Numbered from the stretch's first letter, positions 54,908-63,599 are shown. The stretch is 64,000 nucleotides of DNA from Dongia_A sp039808885 (GCA_039808885.1 JBDHTX010000023.1:1-64000); one strand, 5' to 3'. The notes: a model not told the origin generated them from the sequence alone. Program-made: numbers and translations.

Positions 54908-55165
54908 ATGGACAACCAGGAACCACGGGAGCGCGCGATGTCATCGGAGCTGTCCTCGGATCACGGCTTCGGCGCCGACCGGCACGACCTCGGCTGCCGC
55001 GTGGTCCATCCGGTCGCGGGAGACGAGCCGCATCTGGTCACCCGCGTGCTGCGCGGCCTGACCCGCGCGCTGGGCCGCAGGGCCTCGGCAACGCCCGGCG
55101 GCGACAACGCCGCCCTGTCGCGCATCGCCGCCGCCCCGCGCGAGAGCGCCGGCGCGCGCAACTGA
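54908..55165 (+). CDS. Small hypothetical protein, 85 aa
   Basis: The ATG at 54908 has GGAATCGGGA nearby. The protein is hydrophilic, with no signal peptide or motif; HGFGADRHDLGCRVVHPV and LVTRVLRGLTRALGRRA are its most ordered parts. Family unknown. It may be a real small gene because the 5' region shows a plausible site, but chance frames are common at this GC content. Confidence 0.35.
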   Translation: MDNQEPRERAMSSELSSDHGFGADRHDLGCRVVHPVAGDEPHLVTRVLRGLTRALGRRASATPGGDNAALSRIAAAPRESAGARN

Positions 55166-55189
55166 CCTCTTGCCCAGATCGAGTTCAGC

Positions 55190-55594
55190 CTAGAGCAGCT
55201 GCAGGAAGATCAGCACCAGGCCGACGATCGAGACCGCCCATACGCCGGTGCGGACCCACGGAATGCCGACCAGATAGACCACCGCATAGGCCAGGCGGCC
55301 CCAGAAGAACAGCTGGGCGCCGAGCGCCGTCATCTCGTTGGCCCGGCCGGCGATCGCCGCCACCAGCACCAGGGCCGCGAACAGCACCAGGTTCTCCAGC
55401 ATGTTGCGATGGGCGCGCAGGGCGCGCCCGGCCATGCCGGTGAACGGCGGCAGGCCCTCGCGATTGCCGGCCAGGGCGGGCAGGCCGACCTGCGGCAGGC
55501 AGAGCAGCACGGAAACCAGCATCTGCACCAGGCACAGGGCGACCGCCCAGACCAGCAGGGTAAGATCGGGTGTCAGCGTCATATCGGCGGGCAT
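55190..55594 (-). CDS. MAPEG-family membrane protein
   Basis: The 134-residue protein has four membrane helices. The MAPEG signature is AHRNMLENLVLFAALVLVA, with RLAYAVVYLVGIPWVRTGVW near the end. Members are trimeric membrane enzymes related to glutathione transferases or uncharacterised. GGGGAGTTTTCC precedes the ATG at 55594. Confidence 0.9.
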   Translation of the reverse strand: MPADMTLTPDLTLLVWAVALCLVQMLVSVLLCLPQVGLPALAGNREGLPPFTGMAGRALRAHRNMLENLVLFAALVLVAAIAGRANEMTALGAQLFFWGRLAYAVVYLVGIPWVRTGVWAVSIVGLVLIFLQLL

Positions 55595-55772
55595 GGAAAA
55601 CTCCCCTTCTCCAAATATGCAAAACACGGGCAGCGGCGGGGATCATAGACCCAGGTCCCGAGTCCCGCGAAACCGCCCGCTTGCGGCCGGGAATCGCGCC
55701 GCCAGCGTTGTACCGCCGGCGTCGCCAGTCTGACCACGGCGGGGCAGACCACGGCCAACCTATTGCGGCGCC

Positions 55773-56192
55773 CTATTGTGGGGTCTGCGGGATCGGTTGC
55801 GGCAGCTCCGGCACGGCCAGGGGGATTTCCAGCTCGTTCAGCGGCGGGGGCGGCGGGCCGAGCAGCTTCGTGATCTTCAGGAACTCATCGAAGTCGGTGT
55901 CGTCGTTCACCACGCGCTCGCCGGGCCTGAGCGTCTTCTGGAATCCGTCCGGGTCCAGGTAATAGGCGTGATAGAACTCTTCCGCCCGCTCCCGGGTCGG
56001 GAAAATGTAGTAGTAGGTGCGGTCTTTCACGCCATCGAGCACGCCGCCCTGGCGCTCGACCTGCACCACATAGCCGTAGCCGGCGGCATACTGGATTTCG
56101 CCCACCGGCCTGATGCAGGTGGTGGCGCCGCAGAAGACGACGATCGCGCAGACGGCGGCGCAGCGCAGCAGGACACGCAGCATGGCTTTCAT
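55773..56192 (-). CDS. Secreted protein, related to its neighbour, 139 aa
   Basis: I do not recognise a family. An N-terminal signal (LLRCAAVCAIVVFCG) is followed by a Cys (TTCIRP) without a canonical lipobox. GEIQYAAGYGYVVQVERQ, YYYIFPTRERAEEFYHAYYLDPDGF and a Pro-rich end PPPPPLNELEIPLAVPELPQ are its marks. The same order occurs in the gene just upstream at 56222, so the two are paralogues. Both precede an outer-membrane barrel gene in the transcript. Confidence 0.7.
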   Translation of the reverse strand: MKAMLRVLLRCAAVCAIVVFCGATTCIRPVGEIQYAAGYGYVVQVERQGGVLDGVKDRTYYYIFPTRERAEEFYHAYYLDPDGFQKTLRPGERVVNDDTDFDEFLKITKLLGPPPPPLNELEIPLAVPELPQPIPQTPQ

Positions 56193-56199
56193 CGCGACC

Positions 56200-56232
56200 T
56201 CATTGCGGAGTCATTGCGGAGTCATTGCGGAA
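56200..56232. repeat. 11-bp tandem repeat, three copies, containing a stop codon
   Basis: TCATTGCGGAG at 56200-56210 and 56211-56221, then TCATTGCGGAA at 56222-56232. On the minus strand each copy ends in TGA, and the right-most is the true stop of the 56222 gene. The array fills the gap before the next gene. Confidence 0.9.
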
Positions 56233-56677
56233 TCGCGGGGATCGGCTGCTGCAAATCCGGCGTCGCGAGCAGCAGCTCGACCTCGTTCAGCGGCGGCAGG
56301 GGCCGCAGCAGGTTGGTGATCCGATCGTATTTCTCCGTCGGCTTCTTCGCCCGCTGTTCCGGCGGCAGCGACCTGTAGTAGGCGAACCAGTCGGGATCCA
56401 CATGGGTGCGGTCCTGGAACCGGCGCGCCTCCTCCTCGGTCGGGAAGATGGCGTAGTATTCGTGAAAGGTGGCGGGGCTGAGGACATCCTCATAGGTCAC
56501 CACCCTGACCACATAGCCATAGCCCGGCGCATAGTTGATGTCGGGCTCGACGTGATCGCAGGCGACGCCGGCGCAGAACAGCACCATGCCGATGACCGCC
56601 GCGAGGCGGCGCGCGAGGGGTAGGAGTCCCGGAGCCGTCACTGCCTGCATTCCTGCGCGCGCGCGTGCTTCCCTCAT
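56222..56677 (-). CDS. Secreted protein, related to its neighbour, 151 aa
   Basis: A signal-like hydrophobic stretch (LAAVIGMVLFCAGVACD) leads to EPDINYAPGYGYVVRVVTYE, YYAIFPTEEEARRFQDRTHVDPDWF and the end PPLNEVELLLATPDLQQPIPAIPQ, cited by the shared cores GYGYVV, IFPTxE and PPLNE. It shares these with the following gene. The ATG at 56677 lies seven bases after the barrel gene stop. Function unknown; it could work with the barrel in the outer envelope. Confidence 0.7.
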   Translation of the reverse strand: MREARARAGMQAVTAPGLLPLARRLAAVIGMVLFCAGVACDHVEPDINYAPGYGYVVRVVTYEDVLSPATFHEYYAIFPTEEEARRFQDRTHVDPDWFAYYRSLPPEQRAKKPTEKYDRITNLLRPLPPLNEVELLLATPDLQQPIPAIPQ

Positions 56678-56684
56678 GGCGCTC

Positions 56685-57608
56685 TCAAAACCGATAGGCG
56701 ATGCCGCCGCCGATGCGGAAGCCGTTGCCCTGGCTGTTGCCGAAATCGTGGCCGCCGCGGATGGTGACCTCGAAGCCGTCGAACAGCTGATAGGCGAGAT
56801 GGCCGTCGGCGCTGCCCCAATCCTCGTCCAGCTCCACGCCGCCGGCCTGGGGGTCCTGGTCGGTGATCTCGCTCCAGCCGAGATTGGCGCCCAGGCGCAG
56901 GTCCGGCGTCACGTGCCAGTCGGCGCCCAGGCTGGCGACCCAGAGATCCAGGCTGGCGCGGTCGTTGTCCGGCAGCAGCGGGTCGGAGTAGTCGGATTCC
57001 CGCTCGATATGCACATAGCCGCCGAGCAGGCTGAGCTGCACCGGCCCCACCGGCGCGGTCAGCAGGCCGAACGGCGCCACGCGCCATTCCTCGTCCTCGC
57101 GGCTGGTGCGCGTCACCTCGCCGAAGGAGCGGTTGGTGAGGGTGTCCTCCTCCTCGCCGGTGCCGTAGCGCGCCTGCGCGCCGATCGCCAGGAACGGAAA
57201 CAGGAAGACGCCGCCGCTGCCGCCGATGAAGCGGCGGTCATAGTCGCCCTGCATGTCGTCGAAGCGCAGGCTGCGATCGCTCTCGCTGAAATCGACGCCC
57301 GCCTCCAGCCGGCCGAAGCCGCGCCGGCCGATCCCGGCCTCGATGCCGAGAATCGCCTGGTTGGCGTGGGAATCGCCGTTGCGGCTGAGGTCAAGATCGA
57401 CCAGCGGCCCGTCGCGATGCATGTAGTCGAGCGTCATCCGCCAGTGGTGGAACCAGTCTGTCTCGGCCGGCGGCGCCGCCTCGCCCGCCGCGGCGGTGAG
57501 ACTCTCCGGAGCCGATTGCGCGGCCGCCGGCGCCGCGCCAGTCACCAGCATCAGGATCGTGGCGACAGCGGCAGTCGCGGCTGCAGTGACCGGCGAGACC
57601 AGAGGCAT
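56685..57608 (-). CDS. Outer-membrane beta-barrel protein, 307 aa
   Basis: A signal peptide (cleavage near PAAAQS) is followed by alternating amphipathic strands with Gly and aromatics, such as WRMTLDYMHRDGPLVDLDLS, FGRLEAGVDFSES, LGANLGWSEITD, and a terminal strand GNGFRIGGGIAYRF ending in Phe, the barrel-assembly signal. No transport or enzyme motif is visible. GGGGGA precedes the ATG at 57608. It heads a three-gene transcript with the two related secreted proteins. Confidence 0.75.
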   Translation of the reverse strand: MPLVSPVTAAATAAVATILMLVTGAAPAAAQSAPESLTAAAGEAAPPAETDWFHHWRMTLDYMHRDGPLVDLDLSRNGDSHANQAILGIEAGIGRRGFGRLEAGVDFSESDRSLRFDDMQGDYDRRFIGGSGGVFLFPFLAIGAQARYGTGEEEDTLTNRSFGEVTRTSREDEEWRVAPFGLLTAPVGPVQLSLLGGYVHIERESDYSDPLLPDNDRASLDLWVASLGADWHVTPDLRLGANLGWSEITDQDPQAGGVELDEDWGSADGHLAYQLFDGFEVTIRGGHDFGNSQGNGFRIGGGIAYRF

Positions 57609-57771
57609 CGCGAGAGTCCCCCTTGAGCGAATCCGAATCGACCCCCCGATCCGGCGCCGCAAAATTCGGGCCTGCGCCGCGCCGCCGTCCAGCATCAAGT
57701 CGTGACCGCGCGGCACTTTGTTGTCAAAATCTGCATCGATTCCCGGCTGTGTGCGTTGCGCGGAAACCCGG

Positions 57772-58785
57772 ATGGAAACAGAGGAACGACACTCGGCGGC
57801 GCAGGACGAGGCCTTGCCCGCGCAACTGGAGCCCGCGCGACTTGACCCCGCGCGGCTCGAGGCCGCGCAACTTGATCCCGCGCGGCTGGAGCCCGCGCAA
57901 CTTGATGCTGCGGCGCGGCGGCTTTCGACCCTCGCCATCCTGTCGCATCCGCGCTTTCCCGCCGCCCTGCTCGCCTATGCCGACCGCCTGCTGGCGATCC
58001 GCCGCGGCGAGGCGGCGATGAACCGCCTGCTCGGCCAGCGCGAGCGCGAGTTCCTCGGCTTCCTGCTGCTCTGCCTGCACTACGCGCACCAGGAGGGCGG
58101 CAAGCCGCCGACGCTGGCGCGCCTCGCCGCGTCGGGGCTGGGCAGCCCGCGCCGCATCGCCGCCTTCGTCGGCGTGCTGCGCCTGGCCGGCATGGCGCGA
58201 TCGCTGCCGCATCCGACCGACCGGCGGGCGCGGATGCTGCAGCCCTCGCCGGCTCTGATCGCGCTGCATCGCGACTGGACCCAGGCCGCCTTCCGCCAGC
58301 TCGACCGCCTGCTCGACGCGCCGCTGCTGGAGCCGCTGCTGGCCGATCCGGTGTTTCACCGCCGCGCCTGCCTGATGGGCGCCGAGGAGGTGTTCCGCGG
58401 CGCCAGCTTCGCGCCGGGGCTGTTCCCGCTGGTCGATTTCCTGACACCCCATCGCGGCGGCCATCTGATGGCGGCGAGCCTGGCCCAGGCGCTGTGCGCC
58501 GCCGGCGCGTGGCCGGGCGGCCCGGCGCCGGAGATCGAGCTGCCCTATGGCAAGCTGGCGCGCCGGCTCGGCGTGTCGCGCAGCCATGTGCTGAACGTCT
58601 TCGCCGCGGCGGCGGAACGCGGCCTGCTGCGGGTCGGCGCGGCCGGGCGCCGCGTCGCGCTCGGCGAGCGTGGTGCCGCCGACATCTTCGGCTATTTCGC
58701 CCATGAGCTGGCCTTCATCGGCCGGCATGCGCTGCGCGCCGCCGATCCGGCCGTGCCGCTCGACCTCGCCTGGCTCCAGGCGTGA
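57772..58785 (+). CDS. Two-winged-helix transcriptional regulator with pentad repeats, 337 aa
   Basis: The N-terminus (about 18-50) is a run of A-x-L-x-x pentads (QLEPA, RLDPA, RLEAA, QLDPA, RLEPA, QLDAA) encoded by near-identical 15-bp units. A MarR-like winged helix follows (about 85-150: PTLARLAASGLGSPRRIAAFV, then LAGMARSLPHPTDRRARML). A second helix-turn-helix is near 255-290 (LPYGKLARRLGVSRSHVLNV), similar to the Crp type. It is divergent from the outer-membrane barrel gene. Target genes and ligand are unknown. Confidence 0.7.
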   Translation: METEERHSAAQDEALPAQLEPARLDPARLEAAQLDPARLEPAQLDAAARRLSTLAILSHPRFPAALLAYADRLLAIRRGEAAMNRLLGQREREFLGFLLLCLHYAHQEGGKPPTLARLAASGLGSPRRIAAFVGVLRLAGMARSLPHPTDRRARMLQPSPALIALHRDWTQAAFRQLDRLLDAPLLEPLLADPVFHRRACLMGAEEVFRGASFAPGLFPLVDFLTPHRGGHLMAASLAQALCAAGAWPGGPAPEIELPYGKLARRLGVSRSHVLNVFAAAAERGLLRVGAAGRRVALGERGAADIFGYFAHELAFIGRHALRAADPAVPLDLAWLQA

Positions 58786-58788
58786 GGC

Positions 58789-59733
58789 TTATTGCGCGCT
58801 GGCCTTGTCGAGCTCGGCCTGGTCGGCGGCGCTCAAGGAGAGCCGCGCCGATTTCATGATGTCGGCCAGCTGGGTCAGCGAGGTGGCGCTGGCGATCGGC
58901 GCGGTCACCCGCGTCATCAGCCAGGCGAGCGCGACCTGGGCCGGCGTCGCCGCATGACGCGCCGCGACCGCATCCAGCGCCGCCAGCACGGCGCGGCCGC
59001 GGTCGTTGAAATAGCCGCCCATGTCCTCGCCGCGCACGCTCTTGGCGAGGTCCTTCTCGCTGCGGTATTTGCCGGTGAGGAAGCCGCTGGCGAGCGCGAA
59101 ATAGGGGATCACGCCGATGCCGTGCTTGCGGCAGATCGGCGCCAGCTCGGTCTCGAATTCCTTGCGCGCCATCAGGTTGTATTCCGGCTGCAGGCTCTCG
59201 TAGCGCGGCAAGCCGCCCTTGCCGCCGGCGCTGAGCGCCGCGTCGAGCCGCGCGGCGCCGAAATTGGAGGCGCCGATGACGCGCACCTTGCCCGCCTTGA
59301 TGAGCTCGCCGAAATTCTCCAGCGCCGTCTCGACCGGCAGGGTCAGGTCGTCCTCATGCGCCTGATAGAGATCGATGTAGTCGGTCTGCAGGCGCTTCAG
59401 CGAATCCTCCACCGCGCGGCGCATGTAGTCGCGCCCGAGGCCTTTCATCCCTTCACCCATCTCCTTGCCGAGCTTGGTGGCGATGATGACGTCGTCGCGC
59501 CGCCCGCGCCGCTTGAGCCACGTCCCGATGACGCGCTCGGATTCGCCGCCGCTATGCCCGGCGGCCCAGCGCGAATACATGTCGGCGGTGTCGATGAAGT
59601 TGAACCCGGCGTCGACGAAGGCGTCGAGCAGGATGTGGCTGGTCGCCTCGTCCGCGGTCCAGCCAAACACGTTGCCGCCGAGGCACAAAGGCGCCACCTT
59701 CAGCGCCGAGCGACCGAGTTGCCGTCTTTCCAT
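58789..59733 (-). CDS. Aldo/keto reductase
   Basis: A 314-residue TIM-barrel NADPH oxidoreductase. LGRSALKVAPLCLGGNVFGW is the start, NFIDTADMYS contains the catalytic Asp and Tyr, VIIATKLGKEM has the Lys, and YIDLYQAHEDD has the His region. The substrate is unknown. The ATG at 59733 is eight bases after the GST stop, so the genes are likely co-transcribed. Confidence 0.92.
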   Translation of the reverse strand: MERRQLGRSALKVAPLCLGGNVFGWTADEATSHILLDAFVDAGFNFIDTADMYSRWAAGHSGGESERVIGTWLKRRGRRDDVIIATKLGKEMGEGMKGLGRDYMRRAVEDSLKRLQTDYIDLYQAHEDDLTLPVETALENFGELIKAGKVRVIGASNFGAARLDAALSAGGKGGLPRYESLQPEYNLMARKEFETELAPICRKHGIGVIPYFALASGFLTGKYRSEKDLAKSVRGEDMGGYFNDRGRAVLAALDAVAARHAATPAQVALAWLMTRVTAPIASATSLTQLADIMKSARLSLSAADQAELDKASAQ

Positions 59734-59741
59734 GATCCCGT

Positions 59742-60374
59742 TCAATCCTCGTTGTTGGCCCAGACCGGCCGCAATGGCTCCAGCGCCGCGACCCGCTTGG
59801 AGATATCAAGCAGGGCCGGGCAGTGTTCGGCAAACCATTTCGCGCCCGGCCGCCAGGCGGTCATCACCGCGACATAGAGATCGAGCGCCGAGAAGGTCTC
59901 GCCCAGCACCCAGGGCGCGCAGGGAGTCTGCGACACGAAATACCGCCACAGCTTCTGGCGCTGCGCGTCGGTCGCCGCGCGCAGCTGCCGCCCCGCCTCG
60001 TCGCTCTCGACCCAGCGCGCCGGATCATCGCCATAGGTGAAGGTCGGATAGAGGGCCGCCACCAGGAAGACGAGCCAGCGCAGGAACATCGGCCGCGCCG
60101 GATCATCCGCCGCCGGCGCCAGGCCGGATCGCGGCGCCAGATCGGCGAGGTGCAGGATCATCGCAGCGCTCTCGGTCATCACCCGCCCGTCGGGCAGGAT
60201 CAGCGTCGGCACCTGGCCCAGGGGATTGAGCTGCAGCAGCCGCTGATGGTCGGGGCCGCCCGCGCTGCCATAGGGGATCATGTCGATCTCGCAGGGCACG
60301 CAGGCCAGCGCGAAGGCCGCCTCGACGATCATCGAGCCGGTCCATTTCGAGGCCATCAGGCGATGGGGTTCCAT
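59742..60374 (-). CDS. Glutathione S-transferase family protein
   Basis: A 210-residue protein with a thioredoxin-like domain (cis-Pro motif LNPLGQVPTLILPDGRVMTESAAMI, cited by GQVPTL and ESAAMI) and a helical C-terminal domain. The start is probably the ATG at 60374, with AGAAGG ten bases upstream; a GTG directly before it is possible. It lies between an Lrp-type regulator and an aldo/keto reductase on one transcript, suggesting a detoxification unit. Confidence 0.87.
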   Translation of the reverse strand: MEPHRLMASKWTGSMIVEAAFALACVPCEIDMIPYGSAGGPDHQRLLQLNPLGQVPTLILPDGRVMTESAAMILHLADLAPRSGLAPAADDPARPMFLRWLVFLVAALYPTFTYGDDPARWVESDEAGRQLRAATDAQRQKLWRYFVSQTPCAPWVLGETFSALDLYVAVMTAWRPGAKWFAEHCPALLDISKRVAALEPLRPVWANNED

Positions 60375-60402
60375 CACGTGCGCGCGCCTTCTCTGCTCTT
60401 CC

Positions 60403-60840
60403 TCAGCGCCGGTTGAAATGGCGCTTCAGGATGATCGAGGTCTCGATCTGCACCACGTCGGCCTGGGCGGCGATCTCGGCGCGGATCTCCTGCAGCCGGG
60501 TCATCGACGCGGCCACCACTTCCAGCATGGCGTCGGTCTCGCCCGCCACCGAATCGAAGACGACGATCTCCGGGATGTGGCGCAGCTGCGGCGCGAGGTC
60601 GTCGCAGATCGCCTGGCGGGTCTTCACGAACATGTAGGCGGCGACGGCGCCGTTGCCGTGGTCGTTGCGGCGGATGGTGTAGCCGGCGATGGCGCCTTCG
60701 CGCTCCAGCCGGGCCAGCCTTTCCTGGGTGGCCGAGCGCGACAGGCCGATGCTGCGCGCCAGTTCCTTGACGCTCTGGCGGCCGTTCTCCGCCAGCAGGG
60801 ACAGGATCTTGCGGTCGGTCTCGTCCTGCTTCCGGCTCAT
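60403..60840 (-). CDS. Lrp/AsnC-family regulator
   Basis: A 145-residue protein with a winged helix-turn-helix (DRKILSLLAENGRQSVKELA; LSRSATQERLARLEREGAIA) and a C-terminal RAM domain. The ATG at 60840 gives the normal length. It is the first gene of the Lrp / GST / aldo-keto reductase transcript, 28 bases before the GST, and probably controls it. Confidence 0.92.
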   Translation of the reverse strand: MSRKQDETDRKILSLLAENGRQSVKELARSIGLSRSATQERLARLEREGAIAGYTIRRNDHGNGAVAAYMFVKTRQAICDDLAPQLRHIPEIVVFDSVAGETDAMLEVVAASMTRLQEIRAEIAAQADVVQIETSIILKRHFNRR

Positions 60841-61037
60841 CTGCCCCGCTGGTCTGCCCGCTGCACCCCGCGCCCGCGCGCGGGAACACGCCACTATGCC
60901 GGCTCCGACCGGCGGCAATGACGATACAGGGCGGCCGGCTGCTCTGCTAGACCCATCTCCGCCAGGGGCCGAAGGGCCCGGACGGGCCCCTGACGCGAGA
61001 ACCCGACCCGGGAAACCCAACCCGAAAGCGCGCGACG

Positions 61038-61349
61038 ATGGATTTCGTGATCCCCGCCGGCTTCACCGGCCGCCATGCCTGGGATGCCCTGCCGATCGCC
61101 GAGATCGAGGGCGCGACGGTCAGGCTGCATTGGACCGACCAGCCCTATCGCTGGCATGTCAATGACGGGGAAGAGGTCTTCGTCGTGCTGCACGGCGCGG
61201 TCGAGATGCGCTATCGCGCGGCCGGCGCCGAGCATCGCCGCCTGATGCGCGCGGGCGACATCTGCCATGCCGGCCCGGGCGCCGAGCACGTCGCCCATCC
61301 GCACGGCCCGGCGCGCGTGCTGGTGATCGAGAAGAAGGGCAGCGTGTAG
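61038..61349 (+). CDS. Small cupin protein, 103 aa
   Basis: A one-domain beta-barrel. YRWHVNDGEEVFVVLHGAVEM carries the first cupin motif (the usual second His is Asn/Asp here) and GDICHAGPGAEHVAHP the second. It lies divergently from the Lrp-type gene and may be a metal-binding or sugar-isomerase-like protein; function unknown. The ribosome binding site is weak. Confidence 0.85.
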   Translation: MDFVIPAGFTGRHAWDALPIAEIEGATVRLHWTDQPYRWHVNDGEEVFVVLHGAVEMRYRAAGAEHRRLMRAGDICHAGPGAEHVAHPHGPARVLVIEKKGSV

Positions 61350-61438
61350 CCGCCGCGCCGCCACGCAAGCGGGTCGTCGGCCGATCGTGGGCCGATCATG
61401 GGCTGGCGGTTGGCGGGTCGTGGCGGCGCGGGCGTCCG

Positions 61439-61873
61439 CTAGTTGCCGCCCTGGCCTGCGGGCGGCTCTTCCCGCGGCAGCACGGCGGCGCTCTCGGCCG
61501 GCATCGCCGGCACTTCAGGTGCCGGCGGCGGGGCAGCCACCGCAACCGACTCCGTCCCCCGCTTGACCCGCGGCGGCTTCACGATCGGCGGTTTCACCCT
61601 GGCCGCGCGCGGCATTTTCCGCGCGGCTTTCCTGGCGGCAGTCTTCTTGGCGGCAGTCTTCTTGGCGGCAGTCTTCTTGGCAGCCGTCTTTTTCGTGACG
61701 ACCTTCCTGGACGCGGCCCGCTTGACCCGGCGCTTCACCCGACGCTTGGTGCGGGGCGGCTTGGTGCGGGCCCTGGCCTTACCCTTGGCCTTCGGCGCGG
61801 CCTTGGCCCGCGCCTTGGTGCGGGGCGGCTTCACTCTGACCTTGACCCGCGCTTTCTTCACCCTCGTCGCCAT
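61439..61873 (-). CDS. Histone H1-like Lys/Arg/Ala-rich protein, 144 aa
   Basis: AGAGGAAC precedes the ATG. Residues 1-90 are made almost wholly of K, R, A, P, T and V, with KKTAA repeated four times (about 60-80), encoded by 15-bp repeats. The C-terminal 50 residues are Pro/Ala-rich and turn acidic (APEVPAMPAESAAVLPREEP). The basic part resembles eukaryotic H1 tails and bacterial H1-like proteins such as Hc1 and AlgP; it probably binds DNA. The exact role is not determined. Confidence 0.75.
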   Translation of the reverse strand: MATRVKKARVKVRVKPPRTKARAKAAPKAKGKARARTKPPRTKRRVKRRVKRAASRKVVTKKTAAKKTAAKKTAAKKTAARKAARKMPRAARVKPPIVKPPRVKRGTESVAVAAPPPAPEVPAMPAESAAVLPREEPPAGQGGN

Positions 61874-61916
61874 GACAGTTCCTCTCGCTTGGGAAATTCA
61901 TGCGGATTGATGCGCG

Positions 61917-63599
61917 CTACGAGCCCAGCGCCTTGATCTTGGCCGCCACGGTTTCCACCTCGGACAAGGCGCGCCGGGCGCGGCGCGTGAAGTCGCTGAA
62001 CTTGTCGGCGAGCAGAGCGGCTTCCTTCTGCTGCAGGTTGTACTCGCTCTGCCAGTTCTCGCGATCGTCGCCGGTGGCCTGGTCGGTGCGGCGCGGGTCG
62101 GTCACCAGGGCAAGGAAGCGGGCTTCGATGTCCTTGGCCGCCTGCAATTGATCGGTCAGGATCTTGGCGTCATCGCTGAGCAGCTTGTCGGCGCGGGTCT
62201 TGGCCGCCTGCAGATCGGCCGCCAGCTGCGCCGGTGCATTGGCGGGCGCCGTCGCCGGCAGGGCATTGCGCGCCGCCGTCAGCGCGTCCTTCACCTGCGT
62301 TGCCACCTTGTGGTCCGACAGCGGGTGCGCCTCGGCGCCAAGTTGGCCGCCGCCCTTGGCCAGCTTCTCGCGCTCCAGGTCGAGGCGCTGCGATTCCAGC
62401 TGAAGCCGCATCACCTTGCGCGCATTCTCGTTCGCCTGGGCCTGGAACAGGAAGGCCTCGAGGTTCTTCTCGCAATGCTCGGTCAGGCGCGTGGTCTGGC
62501 CAAGTTGAGAAGCCAGGTAGTAGTCTCCGAGCTCTGTGTCGGAAAATTCCTTGAACTTTGGGTTCTGGGCCACCTTGCCCAAGCGCTCGATTGTCAGCTT
62601 TCTGAAAGCGTCGTCTTCGGGATCGCGATTCTTCCAAAGCCCAAGTTCCGTCAGGCAGGTCGATACATAGGCCTGCTCCATGTCCTTGTTGACGAAGGTT
62701 TCCTGCATCTGGGCGATGGTGCGGGCGATTTCCGGATCCGGCTGGGCGGTGAGGCCGCCCTGGCCGGCGACCTGTTTCACGCCAGCAGCCGCATTGCTCG
62801 CGGCTTCGGTCAGACCGGTCACGCTGCGCAGCGCGGCATCGCGCGCGGCAACGGCGACTTCGACCTTCGATTGCTTGGCCGCGACATTGGCCTTGAGGGC
62901 CTCCGTCTTGGTCTGGTCGGTATTGTCCGCCAGGGCCTTCTTCGCGTCGGCCAGCTCCGCCTCGGCTGTCGCCAGCTCCTGCTCCCGCTTCGAGAGGTCG
63001 TTGGTGGCCTGGTCCAGGCCCTTGCTGACATCCGGCAGGATCGAGGCTGAGGCGCGCGCGCTGGCCGAGGCGTCGGTGCCGATGGAAGCGCCGCTGCGTC
63101 CGAACGCGCCCGCCGCGTCTTCCGACAGCACCAGCGTGACCAGCAGGTCGTCGAGCCGGCTCTGGCGCAGGCTGTAGGTTGTCGCGCTGATGGCGCCGTT
63201 CATGTAGTCGACGCAGGCCTGGTAGCCCTGGCGCAGAATCGCCTGGATCGCCGTGGTCCGTTCGGCGATCTGCGCCAGGCCTTCGGCCTCGGCGCCGGAA
63301 ATGCTGAAGCTGCCCTTGCCCGCGATGCCGAGACCGCCACCCAGGGAATTGGCCACCGCGACGGCCACGTCGGGGCTCGGCTCGACGCAAGTGATCCGCG
63401 CGGGATCGACCAGGCCGGGGCGCGATGCGATTCCGGGCGACACCACGGTAATGACGCGCTGCCGCGCGTCCGTGACGATCGAGTTCGCCTGGTCAATGTC
63501 GGGGTTCAACTTGAAGGTATGGAAAATCTCACCGCCGCATCCCGCGAGGCTCGCGGCGAGCAGTGCCATGGCAATCGGCGCCTGAAGGAATTGCCGCAT
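61917..63599 (-). CDS. Large coiled-coil lipoprotein of unknown function, 560 aa
   Basis: GGGGGG precedes the ATG. The signal peptide ends in the lipobox SLAGC. Residues about 200-290 are a long heptad-like coiled coil (LSKREQELATAEAELADAKK). A second helical region spans about 390-555 (RLQLESQRLDLEREKLAKGG). Cys residues lie near 71, 129, 317 and 384. I do not recognise a family. It is probably anchored in a membrane and spans periplasm. The upstream gene at the window edge is on the same strand with a 101-base gap. Confidence 0.72.
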   Translation of the reverse strand: MRQFLQAPIAMALLAASLAGCGGEIFHTFKLNPDIDQANSIVTDARQRVITVVSPGIASRPGLVDPARITCVEPSPDVAVAVANSLGGGLGIAGKGSFSISGAEAEGLAQIAERTTAIQAILRQGYQACVDYMNGAISATTYSLRQSRLDDLLVTLVLSEDAAGAFGRSGASIGTDASASARASASILPDVSKGLDQATNDLSKREQELATAEAELADAKKALADNTDQTKTEALKANVAAKQSKVEVAVAARDAALRSVTGLTEAASNAAAGVKQVAGQGGLTAQPDPEIARTIAQMQETFVNKDMEQAYVSTCLTELGLWKNRDPEDDAFRKLTIERLGKVAQNPKFKEFSDTELGDYYLASQLGQTTRLTEHCEKNLEAFLFQAQANENARKVMRLQLESQRLDLEREKLAKGGGQLGAEAHPLSDHKVATQVKDALTAARNALPATAPANAPAQLAADLQAAKTRADKLLSDDAKILTDQLQAAKDIEARFLALVTDPRRTDQATGDDRENWQSEYNLQQKEAALLADKFSDFTRRARRALSEVETVAAKIKALGS

